Source: Lathyrus oleraceus (lineage: Eukaryota; Streptophyta; Magnoliopsida; Fabales; Fabaceae). Taken from it: DNA of 64,000 nucleotides. Shown one piece after another: positions 38,164-50,959 of the stretch. The stretch spans positions 439,214,351 through 439,278,350 of the forward strand of contig NC_066580.1 in the NCBI RefSeq assembly GCF_024323335.1. Reading direction: 5' to 3'. The position numbers and the translations under genes were made by a program. The notes under the pieces were generated by a model. That model searched no databases. It was not told where the DNA came from and was given only the letters and a program-made list of their open reading frames with translations. Every line of letters begins with the position of its first letter. Positions within the stretch are counted from its first letter, which is position 1.

Positions 38164-38920
38164 AAGAAAGAGAAATGAAACTTCATCTAATGAAATGTTT
38201 CTGCACAAGGGTTCTATTTATAAAACCACTTGTGTGGGTTGCAGGCTAAAAAGCCTTCTTAAGTGTATGTGGCTCATATTTTATGGTATACCAAAAAATC
38301 ACTTAAGCACGTGGTACCTTACCATATTTCGTATTCTACTTAAGTGCACCGTACCTTATGATGTTCCACAATTCACCTAAGTGCACGGTACCTCACGGTG
38401 TTCCTTATTTACTCTATCTCTCATCAATCTGTCCTTTTGTGTGTGACCCTGTAGGTTTTTTGTGACAATGGCAATTAAATTAAATCACATATTTAACATA
38501 ATAAACAGTGAGCGGTATCTAGCAACACATCACTGCTATTCAAGGCACTAAAATGTCATGTGATCTGACAAATCCCTTTTTATGATAATACTTGTGTGTA
38601 TAATTACCCTTTTGCCCTTATGTCTATATTGAACACAAGGCATAGACTGTATCATCCTCCGCCACCATGGGATATGCCTCTGTGCCCGTATTGAAGGAGA
38701 ATGGCGATCCAAAATACAGTGGAAATTAAATTTTTCTCCTTTAGTGATCCTTACGAATAGGCATGACCAATGATAGAAATCGTTACCTCTTGTGGCGATT
38801 GAAACCTTTGATGCAGATCTAAGGAGTGATCACGAATGTTGAATGGTGACATCGCCTCTACTCAGTCCACACGAACGGATTCCTTCAGTCTCAGTGCTAG
38901 TTGTTATGAATGAAGGCTTT

Positions 38921-38984
<64 letters not shown>

Positions 38985-39775
38985 AAGAAAGAGAAATGAA
39001 ACTTCATCTAATGAAATGTTTCTGCACAAGGGTTCTATTTATAAAACCACTTGTGTGGGCTGCAGGCTAAAAAGCCCTCTTAAGTGTATGTGGCTCATAT
39101 CTTATGGTATACCAAAAAATCACTTAAGCGCGTGGTACCTTACCATATTTCGTATTCTACTTAAGTGCACCGTACCTTATGATGTTCCACAATTCACCTA
39201 AGTGCACGGTACCTTACGGTGTTCCTTATTTACTCTATCTCTCATCAATCTGTCCTTTTGTGTGTGACCCTGTAGGTTTTTCGTGACAATGGCAATTAAA
39301 TTAAATCACATATTTAACATAATAAACAGTGAGCGGTATCTAGCAACACATCACTGCTATTCAAGGCACTAAAATGTCATGTGATCTGACAAATCCCTTT
39401 TTATGATAATACTTCTGTGTACAATTACCTTTTTGCCCTTATGTCTATATTGAACAAAAGGCATAGACTGTATCATCCTCCGCCACCATGGGATATGCCT
39501 CTGTGCCCGTATTGAAGGATAATGGCGATCCAAAATACAGTGGAAATTAAAATTTTCTCCTTTAGTGATCCTTACGAATAGCCATGATCAATGATAGAAA
39601 TCGTTACCTCTTGTGGCGATTGAAACCTTTGATGCAGATCTAAGGAGTGATCACGAATGTTGAATGGTGACATCGCCTCTACTCAGTCCACACGAACGGA
39701 TTCCTTCAGTCTCAGTGCTAGTTGTTATGAATGAAGGCTTTGAGTGTGTGTGTGTGTGTGTGTGCGTGTGTGTGC

Positions 39776-39829
<54 letters not shown>

Positions 39830-40594
39830 AAGAAAGAGAAATGAAACTTCATCTAATGAAATGTTTCTGCACAAGGGTTCTATTTATAAAACCACTTGTG
39901 TGGGTTGCAGGCTAAAAAGCCCTCTTAAGTGTATGTGGCTCATATCTTATGGTATACCAAAAAATCACTTAAGTGCGTGGTACCTTACCATATTTCGTAT
40001 TCTACTTAAGTGCACCGTATCTTATGATGTTCCACAATTCACCTAAGTGCACGGTACCCTACGGTGTTCCTTATTTACTCTATCTCTCATCAATCTGTCC
40101 TTTTGTGTGTGACCCTGTAGGTTTTTCGTGACAATGGCAATTAAATTAAATCACATATTTAACATAATAAACAGTGAGCGGTATCTAGCAACACATCACT
40201 GCTATTCAAGGCACTAAAATGTCATGTGATCTGACAAATCCCTTTTTATGATAATACTTGTGTGTACAATTACCCTTTTGCCCTTATGTCTATATTAAAC
40301 ACAAGGCATAGACTGTATCATCCTCCGCCACCATGGGATATGCCTCTGTGCCTGTATTGAAGGAGAATGGCGATCCAAAATACAGTGGAAATTAAAATTA
40401 TCTCCTTTAGTGATCCTTATGAATAGGCATGATCAATGATAGAAATCGTTACCTCTTGTAGCGATTGAAACCTTTGATGCAGATCTAAGGAGTGATCACG
40501 AATGTTGAATGGTGACATCGCCTCTACTCAGTCCACACGAACGGATTCCTTCAGTCTCAGTGCTAGTTGTTATGAATGAAGGCTTTGAGTGTGT

Positions 40595-40636
<42 letters not shown>

Positions 40637-41134
40637 AGAAAGAAAGAGAAATGAAACTTCATCTAATGAAATGTTTCTGCACAAGGGTTCTATTTATAAA
40701 ACCACTTGTGTGGGCTGCAGGCTAAAAAGCCCTCTTAAGTGTATGTGGCTCATATCTTATGGTATACCAAAAAATCACTTAAGCGCGTGGTACCTTACCA
40801 TATTTCGTATTCTACTTAAGTGCACCGTACCTTATGATGTTCCACAATTCACCTAAGTGCACGGTACCTTACGGTGTTCCTTATTTACTCTATCTCTCAT
40901 CAATCTGTCCTTTTGTGTGTGACCCTGTAGGTTTTTCGTGACAATGGCAATTAAATTAAATCACATATTTAACATAATAAACAGTGAGCGGTATCTAGCA
41001 ACACATCACTGCTATTCAAGGCACTAAAATGTCATGTGATCTGACAAATCCCTTTTTATGATAATACTTGTGTGTACAATTACCCTTTTGCCCTTATGTC
41101 TATATTGAACACAAGGCATAGACCGTATCATCCT
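37828..41134. repeat. Four-fold tandem array spanning an LTR/target junction
   Basis: Units start with CCGCCACCATGGGATATGCC at 37828, 38659, 39480 and 40325. They are 831, 821, 845 and about 810 bp long and almost identical except in their (GT)n(GA)n microsatellite. Each unit consists of 33 bp of target gag sequence followed by about 790 bp from the 3' part of copia B's LTR in minus orientation. At the end of unit 4 the LTR continues without interruption to 41741. The array therefore arose after insertion by amplification across the junction, not by four separate insertions. Confidence 0.92.
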
Positions 41135-41741
41135 TGTCCAGTTCAAAATTGGGCCCTTAGACATTTATCCTATTATGCAGGATGGGCAAATTCCATTTAG
41201 GTCACTCATGTCCCTCAGCATGCTTCGTGGAGTACCCATCAACTGTCTTTATGGTCATCCAGTTACAAATAATGTTTGATCAACAATAAAGCACTATACT
41301 ATACATCTAGGGTCCATAGTGGTTTCAGGTCGAAGGGTGGTATACACCACTATGACCATGAGAATAACTTATGATACTTTGCATAACATTCTATATAGTA
41401 TTCTCATAGCGGATCAATCTAGTATAAATATTACTCCTAATATTCATACCTATGTTTAAGACTTGATAACTCCTTATCCATGATTCATGAGATATGATCA
41501 TCAGTTTATATACATAATAGTCTTAATGCTTTAATATTATCCCACTTCACAACAAAGCTCGACTACAGATACTTATGTTTAATGATATCTTATGATTAAG
41601 TCATACTTGATACATTAAACGGACTAGCTATTCTAGGGACTTTATTAAACAAACATAATAAAGAAAAAACCATTTTTTTATTATTAATAAATAATTCGAA
41701 ACAAGTACCAAAAGTATTGGCCTATAGGGCTTACACCAACA
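37861..41741 (-). repeat. 3' LTR of copia B, enlarged by the tandem array
   Basis: On the minus strand the LTR starts TGTTGGTGTAAGCCC at 41741, directly after a purine tract, and ends CATTCTCCTTCA at 37861. A single-unit LTR would be about 1.4 kb; three extra units bring it to 3.9 kb. Each unit carries its own TATA box on the minus strand (TTTTATAAATAG; first copy at plus 38213-38226) and transcribed-side CT/AC repeats. The flanking CGTAT at 37856-37860 is the candidate target duplication, but no partner was found. Confidence 0.8.
38094..38165. repeat. (GT)n(GA)n compound microsatellite, unit 1
   Basis: GT then GA dinucleotide runs. The equivalents in units 2-4 lie at about 38922-38990, 39744-39835 and 40589-40645 and differ in length. 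They explain most of the size variation between units. ORFs predicted across them are artefacts. Confidence 0.9.
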
Positions 41742-41754
41742 ATCTTCCACTAGC
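41742..41754 (-). other. Polypurine tract of copia B
   Basis: On the minus strand GCTAGTGGAAGAT immediately precedes the LTR start TGTTGG, the usual copia arrangement. Confidence 0.65.
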
Positions 41755-41832
41755 ACTAAAGCCAATCATGCATACCCCTAATACCCATAGATCTAGTATG
41801 GCCATCATGCTTCTGCTACACAAGAGGCTTTG

Positions 41833-44800
41833 TCAGTGGGTCAACAATACGTCAAGTGTATATACTCTGCATATTTTCACATCTCCTTTATCTATTATCT
41901 CTCGAATGAGGTGATAACGCCTAAGTATATGTTTGGATCGTTGGTGAGATCTAGGCTCCTTAGCTTGTGCGATAACACCATTGTTATCACAATAGAGATC
42001 AATGGGATCCATAATACTAGGAACTATGCCAAGTTCACTAATAAACTTTTTGATCCAAGCAACTTCCTTTACTGCACTTGAGGCAGCAATATACTCGGCC
42101 TCAGTTGTAGAATCAGCAACTGTATCTTGCTTTGAACTTTTCCAACTCACAGCGCCACCGTTTAAGCATAACACATAACCAAATTGTGATCTAAAGTCAT
42201 CCTTATCTGTCTAGAAGCTAGCATCAGTGTATCCAATTACAATAAGCTCTTCCTGACCTCCATATATCAAGAATGAGTCCTTAGTCCTTCTCAAATACTT
42301 AAGGATATTCTTTACAGCTACCCAATGAGCATCACCGACATTAGATTGGTACCTACTCGTTGCACTTAAAGCATACAAGACATCTGGTCGAGTACATAAC
42401 ATGGCATACATGATAGATCATATTGCAGATGCATATGAAATCTTATTCATGTGATCCCTTTCTTCCTTAGTTGAAGGGGATTATGTTTTTGATAGACACA
42501 TGCCATGTTGCATAAGTATGAATCCTTTCTTGGAATCATGCATATTAAAGTGTCTCGGTACTTTGTCTATGTATGTACTCTGACTTAGGCCAAGCAGTTT
42601 TTGTGATCTATCTCTATAGATCCTGATTGCTAATATACAGGATGTTTCACTTAGGTCCTTCATAGAAAAGCATTTCCCTAACCAAGTCTTTACTTGGTAC
42701 AGGGTAGGGACAGCGTTTCCAATGAGTAATATGTCATCTACATATAATACTAGAAAGATGATCATGCTCCCACTAACCTTCTTGTAGACACAAGGCTCAT
42801 CTTCATTCTTTATGAATTCATATTGTTTTACTGTTTCATCAAAATGAAGATTCCAGCTTCTGGAAGCTTGCTTCAATCCATAGATTGATCTCTGTAACTT
42901 GCATATCTTTTGGGGATTCTTCTGGTATGTCAAATCCTTTAGGTTGTTTCATGTACACATCCTCAAGAAGATTCCCATTAAGGAAAGAAGTTTTGACATC
43001 CATCTGCCATATTTCATAATCATGATATGCAGCAATAACAAGTAAAATTCGAACAGATTTAAGCATTGCAACTGGTGAAAAGGTTTCATCATAGCCAACC
43101 CCGTGAATTTGTTTATATCCTTTTGCAACCAGTCTTGCCTTATAGGTATGTACCTTACCATCCATGTCAGTCTTCTTTTTAAAGACCCACTTGCATCCTA
43201 TAAGGTTAACTCCTACAGGAGGCTCTACCAAGGTCCAAACCTGGTTTGTGTACATGGAATCCATTTTAGATTTCATGGCTTCTAGCCACTTCTCAAACTC
43301 AGGACCAATTATGGCCTCTTGGTAGGTCACAGGCTCATCTTGATCCATGAGTAATACATCACCTTGATCAATTATGAGATATCCATATCTCTCAGGTAGG
43401 TGACATATCCTACTTGACCTACGTTGGTCTTGTTCTACTTGAGCATGTTGCTCTTCCACAACTACTTGTGTTTCCTGCTCTAATTCCTCCATAGATGTAT
43501 CAATGCTTTGTGATTCTTGAATTTCTTCAAGCTCTAATTTCCTCCCACTGATTCCTTTAGAAATAAAATCCATTTCTAGGAAGACTCCAGTTCGAGCGAT
43601 AAACATTTTGCCCTTATAACGATTGTATAAGTAATACCTTCTTGTTTCTTTAGGATACCCCATAAATAAGCATTTGTCATATTTGGGCTCAAGCTTAGTT
43701 GAAATTTGTCGTTTCACATAAACTTCGCAACCGCAAATCTTCATATAAGACATATGTGGTTTCTTACCACTCCATATCTCATATGGTGTCTTCTCAACCT
43801 TTTTAGATGGAACACAGTTAAGTGTGTAAGCTATTGTCAATAGTGTGTGTCCCCAAAAGGAGTTTGGAAGATCGGCGTGACTCATCATAGATCGGACCAT
43901 GTCTAACAAGGTTCGATTTCTTCTCTCAGATACACCATTCCATTGGGGTGTTCCAGGAGGAGTAAGTTGGGATAGAATCCCACACTCTTCTAGATGGTCA
44001 TCAAACTCTAGGCTTAAATATTCATCACCTCAATCTGATCGAAGAGTTTTAATATTCTTACCTAGTTGGTTTTGTACTTCATTCTTGAATTCCTTGAAAT
44101 TTTCAAAGGACTCTGATTTGTGTTTCATTAAATACACATAACCATATCTATTGAAATCATCAGTAAATATGATATAGTACTGAAAACCTTCTCTGACAGG
44201 TACGTCCAATGGTCCACATACATTAGTATGTATGAGGGCCAAAAGATCATTAGCTCTTTCACCTTTTCCTGTGAATGGAGACTTTGTCATCTTTCCAATT
44301 AAACAAGATTTGCATGTCTCATATGATTCATAATTAAAAGAGTCAAAGAGTCCATCTTTATGGAGTTTAGAAATGTGTTTCTCATTTATGTGGCCTAATC
44401 GACAATGCCAAAGGTAAGTTGGATTTAATTCATTAGGTTTTATCCTTTTAGTATTAATGTTATAAATAGGCATTTCAAGATCAAGGACATATAGGCCATT
44501 GTTCAAATAAATGGAGCAACAATTGTTCTTTATTATGAATGAAAAATCAAACTTGTCCAAACAAGAAACAGAAATAATATTCCTGCTAATTGCAGGTACA
44601 TAATAACAGTTATCTAACTGAATTATTAAACCACTAGGTAAAGTCAATACATAAGTTCCTATGGCTAAAGTAGCAACCTTTTCTCTATTGTCAACTCGTA
44701 GGTCAACTTCACCTTTTGTCAAATCTCTACTCCTTTTTAGCCCCTGCACATTGGTACAAATGTGAACCGCATCCAATATTTAATACCCATGATGCATAAG

Positions 44801-45682
44801 TAGATAGATTAATTTCAATAACAAAAATACCTGAAGTTGAAGTCTTTACTCCATTCTTCTTATCTTCCAGGTACTTTGGGCAGTTTCTCTTCTAGTGTCT
44901 GTTCTTACCTCAATGGAAGCATGCGCCTTCCTTTGCTATGCCTCCACTAAGATTCAAAGCAGGAGCAATGGGTTTGAGTTTGGCAATTTCCTTGTCTTTC
45001 CCTTTACTACCCTGCTTGGTGGGCCTTTTGTTTTGTCTTTTTCCATTTCCGATCATCAGAATGGACTTCCCTTTTGACTTCAGATTCTACTTAGCAGTTC
45101 TTAATATGCCTAGCAGTTCAGGAAGAGTTGTGTCCATATCATTCATGTTGAAATTAAGGACAAATTGAATGAAGCTATCTGGAAAGATTGCAAGATCAAA
45201 TCAGTCGCAAGTTCATTTCCGAGGGGAAAACCCAACCTCTCAAGGTTCTCCACATACCCAATCATCTTGAGTACATGGGGACCTACAGGGGATCCCTTAG
45301 CTAACTTGCCTTGAAAAAAGGCTTTTTAAACTTCAAACCTTTCATGCATTGATTGCTTTTTATAGAGCATCTTCAGGTGTCCGATCATATCGAACTCTGC
45401 CATGTTCTCAAGTTGCTTTTGTAACTCTGAGTTCATGGTAGCTAGCATGAGGCAAGCAGTTTCATTGGCATCATCGACATACTTATTATAAGCATATCTT
45501 TGTGCCTTAGGTGCAGAATTAGGAGGTTCCTCTTCAGGAACAGGTTTCTCCAAGACATACAACTTTCTATCATGCTTGAGGATAATCCTCAGATTTCGGT
45601 GTCAATCCAGAAAATTTGTCCCAGACAATTTTTCCTTATCAAGGATTGATCGCAAAATGTTGTTAGAGGTGTTTGTTGTCAT
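41833..45682 (-). pseudogene. Tork-like copia B gag-pol, nearly complete but broken
   Basis: From ATG 45682 on the minus strand: gag (MTTNTSNNILRSILDKEKLS, then an in-frame stop in the LDWHRN region; NETACLMLATMNSELQKQLE), a decayed zinc-knuckle segment, and protease, whose active site reads N-I-G instead of D-T-G (44780-44778). Next come GAG-pre-integrase (YLWHCRLGHINEKHISKLH) and integrase (CGPLDVPVREGFQYYIIFTD, PQWNGVSERRNRTLLDMVRS), with a stop near 44030. RT has GCKWVFKKKTDMDGKVHTYK and an intact YVDD at 42744-42733, with a frameshift near 42900. RNase H has STTEAEYIAASSAVKEVAWI and DLYCDNNGVI. A few lesions block expression, fewer than in copia A. The family is placed by gag and pol wording. 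Confidence 0.9.
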
Positions 45683-46710
45683 GGTAATCTACATGAAAAA
45701 TATGAAAATATAAGTATCACTAAAATAACATATTTAATTAGGCCTTTAATTAAATATGCTCCCACTATTTTACTCAAAACAAATGACCCTCACCATTTGA
45801 TTCGGAAAATCCCGTTGGAAGATTTTCTAGTGGGTCGAGATCCACATTTCACTTTGTTTTAATTCCACGTAGGTGGATTACACAAAACTAGGTTATTTAG
45901 GTAGGAACTCCTTCCAATTGTATCTAATACAACTCTCGAAAATTTTAGTTGGGTGAATAACTACTTATTCCAATCCATCATATGGATCATTTCCAACTCT
46001 TGCTTCTAAACATATATAATCTTATTATAATTTGCTCAATTAAGTTTGACCCATTATTTTAGCAATTGGATATTACAATTATTCCATCGCACCTTACTAA
46101 TATAGAACATGCACCTCGCATAGGCGAAACCTACATTATTCGATACTAGTCTTAGTGAGTGTTAAAGCTTGGAAAATATAAACTTAATATTTAATTTGAG
46201 GGAATTTGCAATTATTTTGATCTCATCAGCTTATTTATCATATAAATCGTCTCTCACATTCATCAATATGCATTCACATGCATCAACATACATACAAAAT
46301 GAAACAGTTATGACCCCTAACACAATTGTTCTCCCAAACCAATGAGAGAACCTAAGCTAACCTAATAACAATCTAAGCTTCTCCAAGCAAGATCTTCAAG
46401 GTTGTCCTCTTTTGATATTGTATTCTTCTCTTTATTCATAATATTATATTACATAAAAGAAACTCGTTTTACATACGAGGGAGTGATATGAGAAAAGAAG
46501 TTACATTAAGAGATTAAAAGAGAGGCACGACACGCAGACCGTATTTTAAAATCCCAAAAACAAAATAAAGGAAAACTAAGGCCATAATTGATCACCACAA
46601 GACAATAAATAAACACATTAGTATTATTAATTTAAATTTTGTTAATTAAATAAACCAAATTAAATTTAGATGATAGATCACACTAAGGAGAGATTATCTT
46701 ACAAAATATT
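45683..46710 (-). other. 5' leader of copia B; 5' LTR not found
   Basis: Between the gag start and the next element no ORF is visible. The leader includes an acceptor-like TTTTCATGTAG just before the gag ATG. No copy of TGTTGGTGTAAGCCC or of the LTR's TATA region was found, so copia B appears truncated at its 5' end. The exact break is unknown. Confidence 0.45.
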
Positions 46711-48530
46711 TTAATTATAGTAAATTAATTCAGGGAAGATGATCTTTGAGGCATAAGTGATTTGACTGAGAAAGATGTCACTAGGATGACGTGATACAAT
46801 AATACCAAAAAATAAATAACGCAGGGGATCCAAATCCTTCATCACAAACTCATATGCTAAGAGTGATATAATTGATTTGCGAAGGGAATAAGTATAAGTG
46901 ATAAGGATGATGACATCTATATAAAGAAGAATGCAGGTCATGTCAGAATTTTGTCGATATATGAAGAGGGATTGGTCTGATGTGCTATGGTGGAAACCAA
47001 TGATGGTGACATAATCAACGAGCATTGGAACCATGCTCTAGGCACTTGCTTGAGACCATAAAATGATTTCTTTAGACGATAAACATAATCTAGATAATGT
47101 GGGTCGTAGAAACCCAATGGCTAATGCTTGTAAATAATTTCATCGAGATAACCATGTAAAAATGCATTATGTATATCCAATTGATGAATGGGCTAGTATT
47201 TTGATAGAGAAATGATGAGAACTATGCGGATGGTAGCTGGTTTCACCATGGAGGCAAACAATTTCATCATAGTCCACACCTACAACCTGTGACTTGCCAC
47301 CACCTATAAGATGAGCCTTATAATGCTTAAAGAAGTCATCATAATTTTTCTTATACCTAAAAATTCACATAGATCGAATAAGATTATATCACAAGGACGA
47401 GAAACTAAATCCCACGTCTTAGTTCTAATAAGAGCATCAAATTGAGATTGCATTGTGAATTTCCAATTCGGGTCGAATAAGGCTAATTTTGGGTTTTTAA
47501 GTATGGGAGAGATGGTTTGGTCATGATGACAGACTGATAGGGTAAATATCTTGTGGGGTTTAACAACGTCTTTCATGCTACAAGTGATGATGGTTTGTGT
47601 AGGTGGGAGTGAATATGGTTGGGTTGGTGACAATGATGGATAAGAGGTTGTATTGGGCGAGTTAATCGGGAGTTATGAGATAGTGATTGTAGGTTTCTGG
47701 GTGAGGGTGGTTGGCCAGTTTTTGTTGCTGGTGTTTGTTTGGTTTGTGCAGCTGGTGGTGATATTTGATTTTGCCACTGATGTACCAGGTAAGGGTGTAG
47801 TTCATCATTTAGGAAGTTATAAGAGTGAGAGTAAGGACAATGTATATTGGTGAAGGAAAATTGGATTTCATCAAAGATAAAATGCCTAAAAATTATTAAT
47901 TTTATGGATAACCCAAGAAGACACATAAAGTAGCACGAGGTTGTAACTTATGAATATTATAGGATGGGAATAAAGGATAACATAGACAACTAAAAACTCG
48001 TAGGTATGTGTAGGTGGGATTTTGGTGATGATAAGAGGTGTGTTGGTGACTGATTTTGAAGTGTTTTATAGGGAAGAATGTTTAAAAGATAAGTTTCCAT
48101 GTGGAGAGCATGACACTAAAACGATGTGGGAACGGAATAATGAGTTAACATAGTGTGTATAATATTGTTAATGGTTCTTATATTGTGTTTCACTTTCCCA
48201 TTTTATGAGGATGTGTGGGGACAAGAGAATCGAAAAAGTAAGGCCATGATTAGTGCAATATTTTTAAAATAGTTCATTATTATATTAATTTCATTGTCAC
48301 ATTGAAAATATTTAACAGTTTACAAAAATTGTGTTTGAATAAGTTTTGTAAGTGACTTGAACGTTTCAAATACTAGAGATTTTCTACTAATAGGAAAGGT
48401 CCACAAGAAATTTGTAAAATCATCCAAAAATATTACATAATATTTATGACCAGCGGAACTTAAAATTTGAGACGTCCATAAATCACAATGTGAAATATTT
48501 TAAATAATTTTTAGGGCATGCAAAACATGG
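46711..48530 (-). pseudogene. Copia C remnant: integrase to RT
   Basis: On the minus strand, integrase pieces appear first (about 48460-47930, for example FTNFLWTFPISRKS). A long Pro/Thr/Ser/Gln linker follows (about 47900-47600, PPAAQTKQTPATKTGQPPSP), then RT pieces (DPNWKFTMQSQFDALIRTKT, HQLDIHNAFLHGYLDEIIYK, SFYGLKQVPRAW) and the RT palm/thumb to 46711 (DQSLFIYRQ, LAYEFVMKDLDPL). The RT catalytic box reads Y-I-D-V: the second Asp is Val (46914-46912). Many frameshifts and stops occur. Gag, RNase H and LTRs were not seen. Confidence 0.8.
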
Positions 48531-49290
48531 TTTAAGTGAATGGGTTGGTGATAGGTGGCTATTTATGTGTGTCATGTGCCGTTAATTGGAATTTCGTGAT
48601 CACCGCCAATAATAACTTCCTAATTTGAATTACTTAAAGGAGAATAAGACGAGAGATTACCTATTGATGTTGTAGTGTGAGATGTTGCACCAGTATACAT
48701 GTATCACTGATTGTCAAGAGTGTGGAGAGACATGGTGTGCATAGCAACCTCAATGTCTGTCGGTGTCCGTGAGAGATGATTACACTTAATTGTGTGGTTT
48801 GAAACATTTTCAAGGTAATCATGATTGGTCAATAAAATGGTAATCATGATTTTGATTTGTAAGAGTGTCCATAATGGATTACTGGACTCCCATAATTGAT
48901 TATTTAAAGTAATTTAGAAAATGTTAAATCTAATATGAAGTATAATCAATTATACAAGGGTCATAATCGATTATTCGACTAAAATATGGAACATAATTGA
49001 TTATGATGAGACTATGATCGATTGTGGAAATTGTTGACAAACACATATGAGGTTTTTACACTCCTAATCAATTATTATAACCTTAATCGATTATACGTAC
49101 TTTTTAAACATTTTCTCCCTCGTAAATTTTTTTGTTTTATTTTAAATTAGTTTTAACATTTAAAATGTTTAAAAAATATTTTGTGTATGTGTATATTTTA
49201 TTATTGAAAGTTTTCTACTATTTACATATAGTAATTCTTTCTTTGTAGATCATCAAAAATTTCTAGTTAAAGTACATATTCATAACTATT
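48531..49290. other. Spacer with AATCGATT-type palindromes
   Basis: No coding region. Between about 48835 and 49100 the words TAATCGATTA, TAATTGATTA and close variants occur about eight times. It may be a decayed LTR of a neighbouring copia element. Confidence 0.4.
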
Positions 49291-49292
49291 AC

Positions 49293-50900
49293 ATGAAAAT
49301 ACACCAAAGGCACAAAAGAAATGTCATAAGAATGGGGAAGAAGAATGATAAGAAGGTTGTTGATTACATCACAAGGTTGGTGACCCTCATCAAACAAATG
49401 AAAAATTATGGAGATGTCATGAAAAATGAGGTGATGATTGGGAGAGGGGTGATAATATTTGAAACAATTAGATATTATATTGATGAATGTTGGTCTGGAG
49501 AAGGTAAGAAACCTCAAAACTTTGAAGAAGAAGAAGAAGAAGAAGAAGAAGAAAGATCAGATTCTGACTTTGAACCAATGATGTTGATTATAACAACAAC
49601 TAAAGATACAATGGATCATATGAATTCATACATTCAGATAGGATGCTTAAATCATATGATAGGAAATAGGAAGTTAATAGCCGAATTTGTTTCATGCAAA
49701 ATAATCAAAGTGAATATGGATGGAAATGACTCAATGGAAGTAGAAGGCATATGAAATATACCTGTGCATCTACAAGATGACAAGAATAAGGTGATAGAGA
49801 AGGTAATATATGTCCCTGGTAGTAAGTGATATTTGATGAATTTTGGTCAACTAGTGGAGAAAGGACATTCAATAATCATGGAATATGATTCACTAAAACT
49901 ATATGATGATGAACTTGAAATCAATATTGGGAAAATAGAACATTCAATACCATAATCAATGTTGTGGAGTTTGACTTATTTGCAATTATGATTCAAGATA
50001 AGGAGAACATCTTATGGCATAAGAGGTATGTCCATTAAATTTTAAAAGATTGAGCCACTTTAAATCAAAGAATTTTGTGCTAAGCATACCTAGAATTACA
50101 ACTCGTGAGAGCTCTTTCACAATATATTTGGTAGGAAAGCATGCAATATCATAATTCATTAGTAACTGGCCAATGAGATAAATTGAAGTGATAAATATAG
50201 TCCATTCATACATTTGTGTCCTTTTTGACGTGTTGTCCTTTGGTTGCAACAAATACTTCATCACTTTTATAGATGAATTTTCAAGAATATTGTGGCTATA
50301 TTTGATCAAGGCTATAAGGTGATATTTTTGACGTGTTCAAAATATTCAAGAGGCAAGTAGAAAAACAAAGTGAAAAAATGTTAAAGATCTTGTAGACAAA
50401 CTGAAGGAGGAGAATATACATTCAAAGAATTTGAACCTTATTGCATCAAACATAATATTATTTATGAAGTTGCAACACTATACACTCCGTACCATAACGA
50501 CCTAGACGAAAAGAGAGAAAAAAGTGTACTAAAAATGGAAAGAAGCACAATAAATCATAAAAGGCTACAACATGTTATATGGGGAATGTATTAACCATAA
50601 ATACTTATATCTTGAACCTGCGCTATGTAAAAATATTGAAAGACAAGGAACCTTAGAAAGTTTGGTTAAAAAGAAAATCAATTGTGACTCACTTGAGAGT
50701 GTTTTGGTCATTATGTTTCAAGTATATTCTTGATGCAAGAATAACGAAGCTAGGAGATAGAAGGGAAACAATAATTTTGGTTGACTATCATATGACTAAT
50801 GAATTAATATTGCATAATCTTGTATTGAAAAATATTGGGATCAACATATATGTTAAGGTGATGGAAGAACAAACATGTGATTAAAAGAAAAATGGTGTGT
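49293..50900 (+). pseudogene. Copia D remnant: gag, protease, integrase
   Basis: An open stretch of 153 codons starts at 49293 and covers a gag tail (VVDYITRLVTLIKQMKNYG), a nine-Glu run and the protease start. Here the active site reads Q-I-G instead of D-T-G (Gln codon 49635-49637) before CLNHMIGNRK. Downstream, in shifting frames, come VIYVPGSK, FGQLVEKGHSIIME, and integrase pieces (YEVATLYTPYHND, KMERSTINHKRLQHVIWG) to about 50900. The order matches copia gag-PR-IN. RT and RNase H are absent and the element is clearly dead. Confidence 0.78.
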
Positions 50901-50959
50901 CTAACTCTAACTAGTATGGATGGAAACACATGTTAACCAAGTGACTTCAAACATAAGAG

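Noticed and set aside
38843..40856. ORFs reading CVCVCV...ERERER and the antisense HTHTHT proteins
   Set aside because: They are translations of the (GT)n(GA)n microsatellites repeated in the four array units.
46547..46552. CCGTAT as the missing target duplication partner for copia B's CGTAT
   Set aside because: No LTR terminus precedes it (no CCAACA) and the following sequence does not continue the interrupted gag.
49530..49560. GAA triplet run as evidence for an expressed acidic protein
   Set aside because: It is a short GAA microsatellite inside a decayed copia gag/protease frame.
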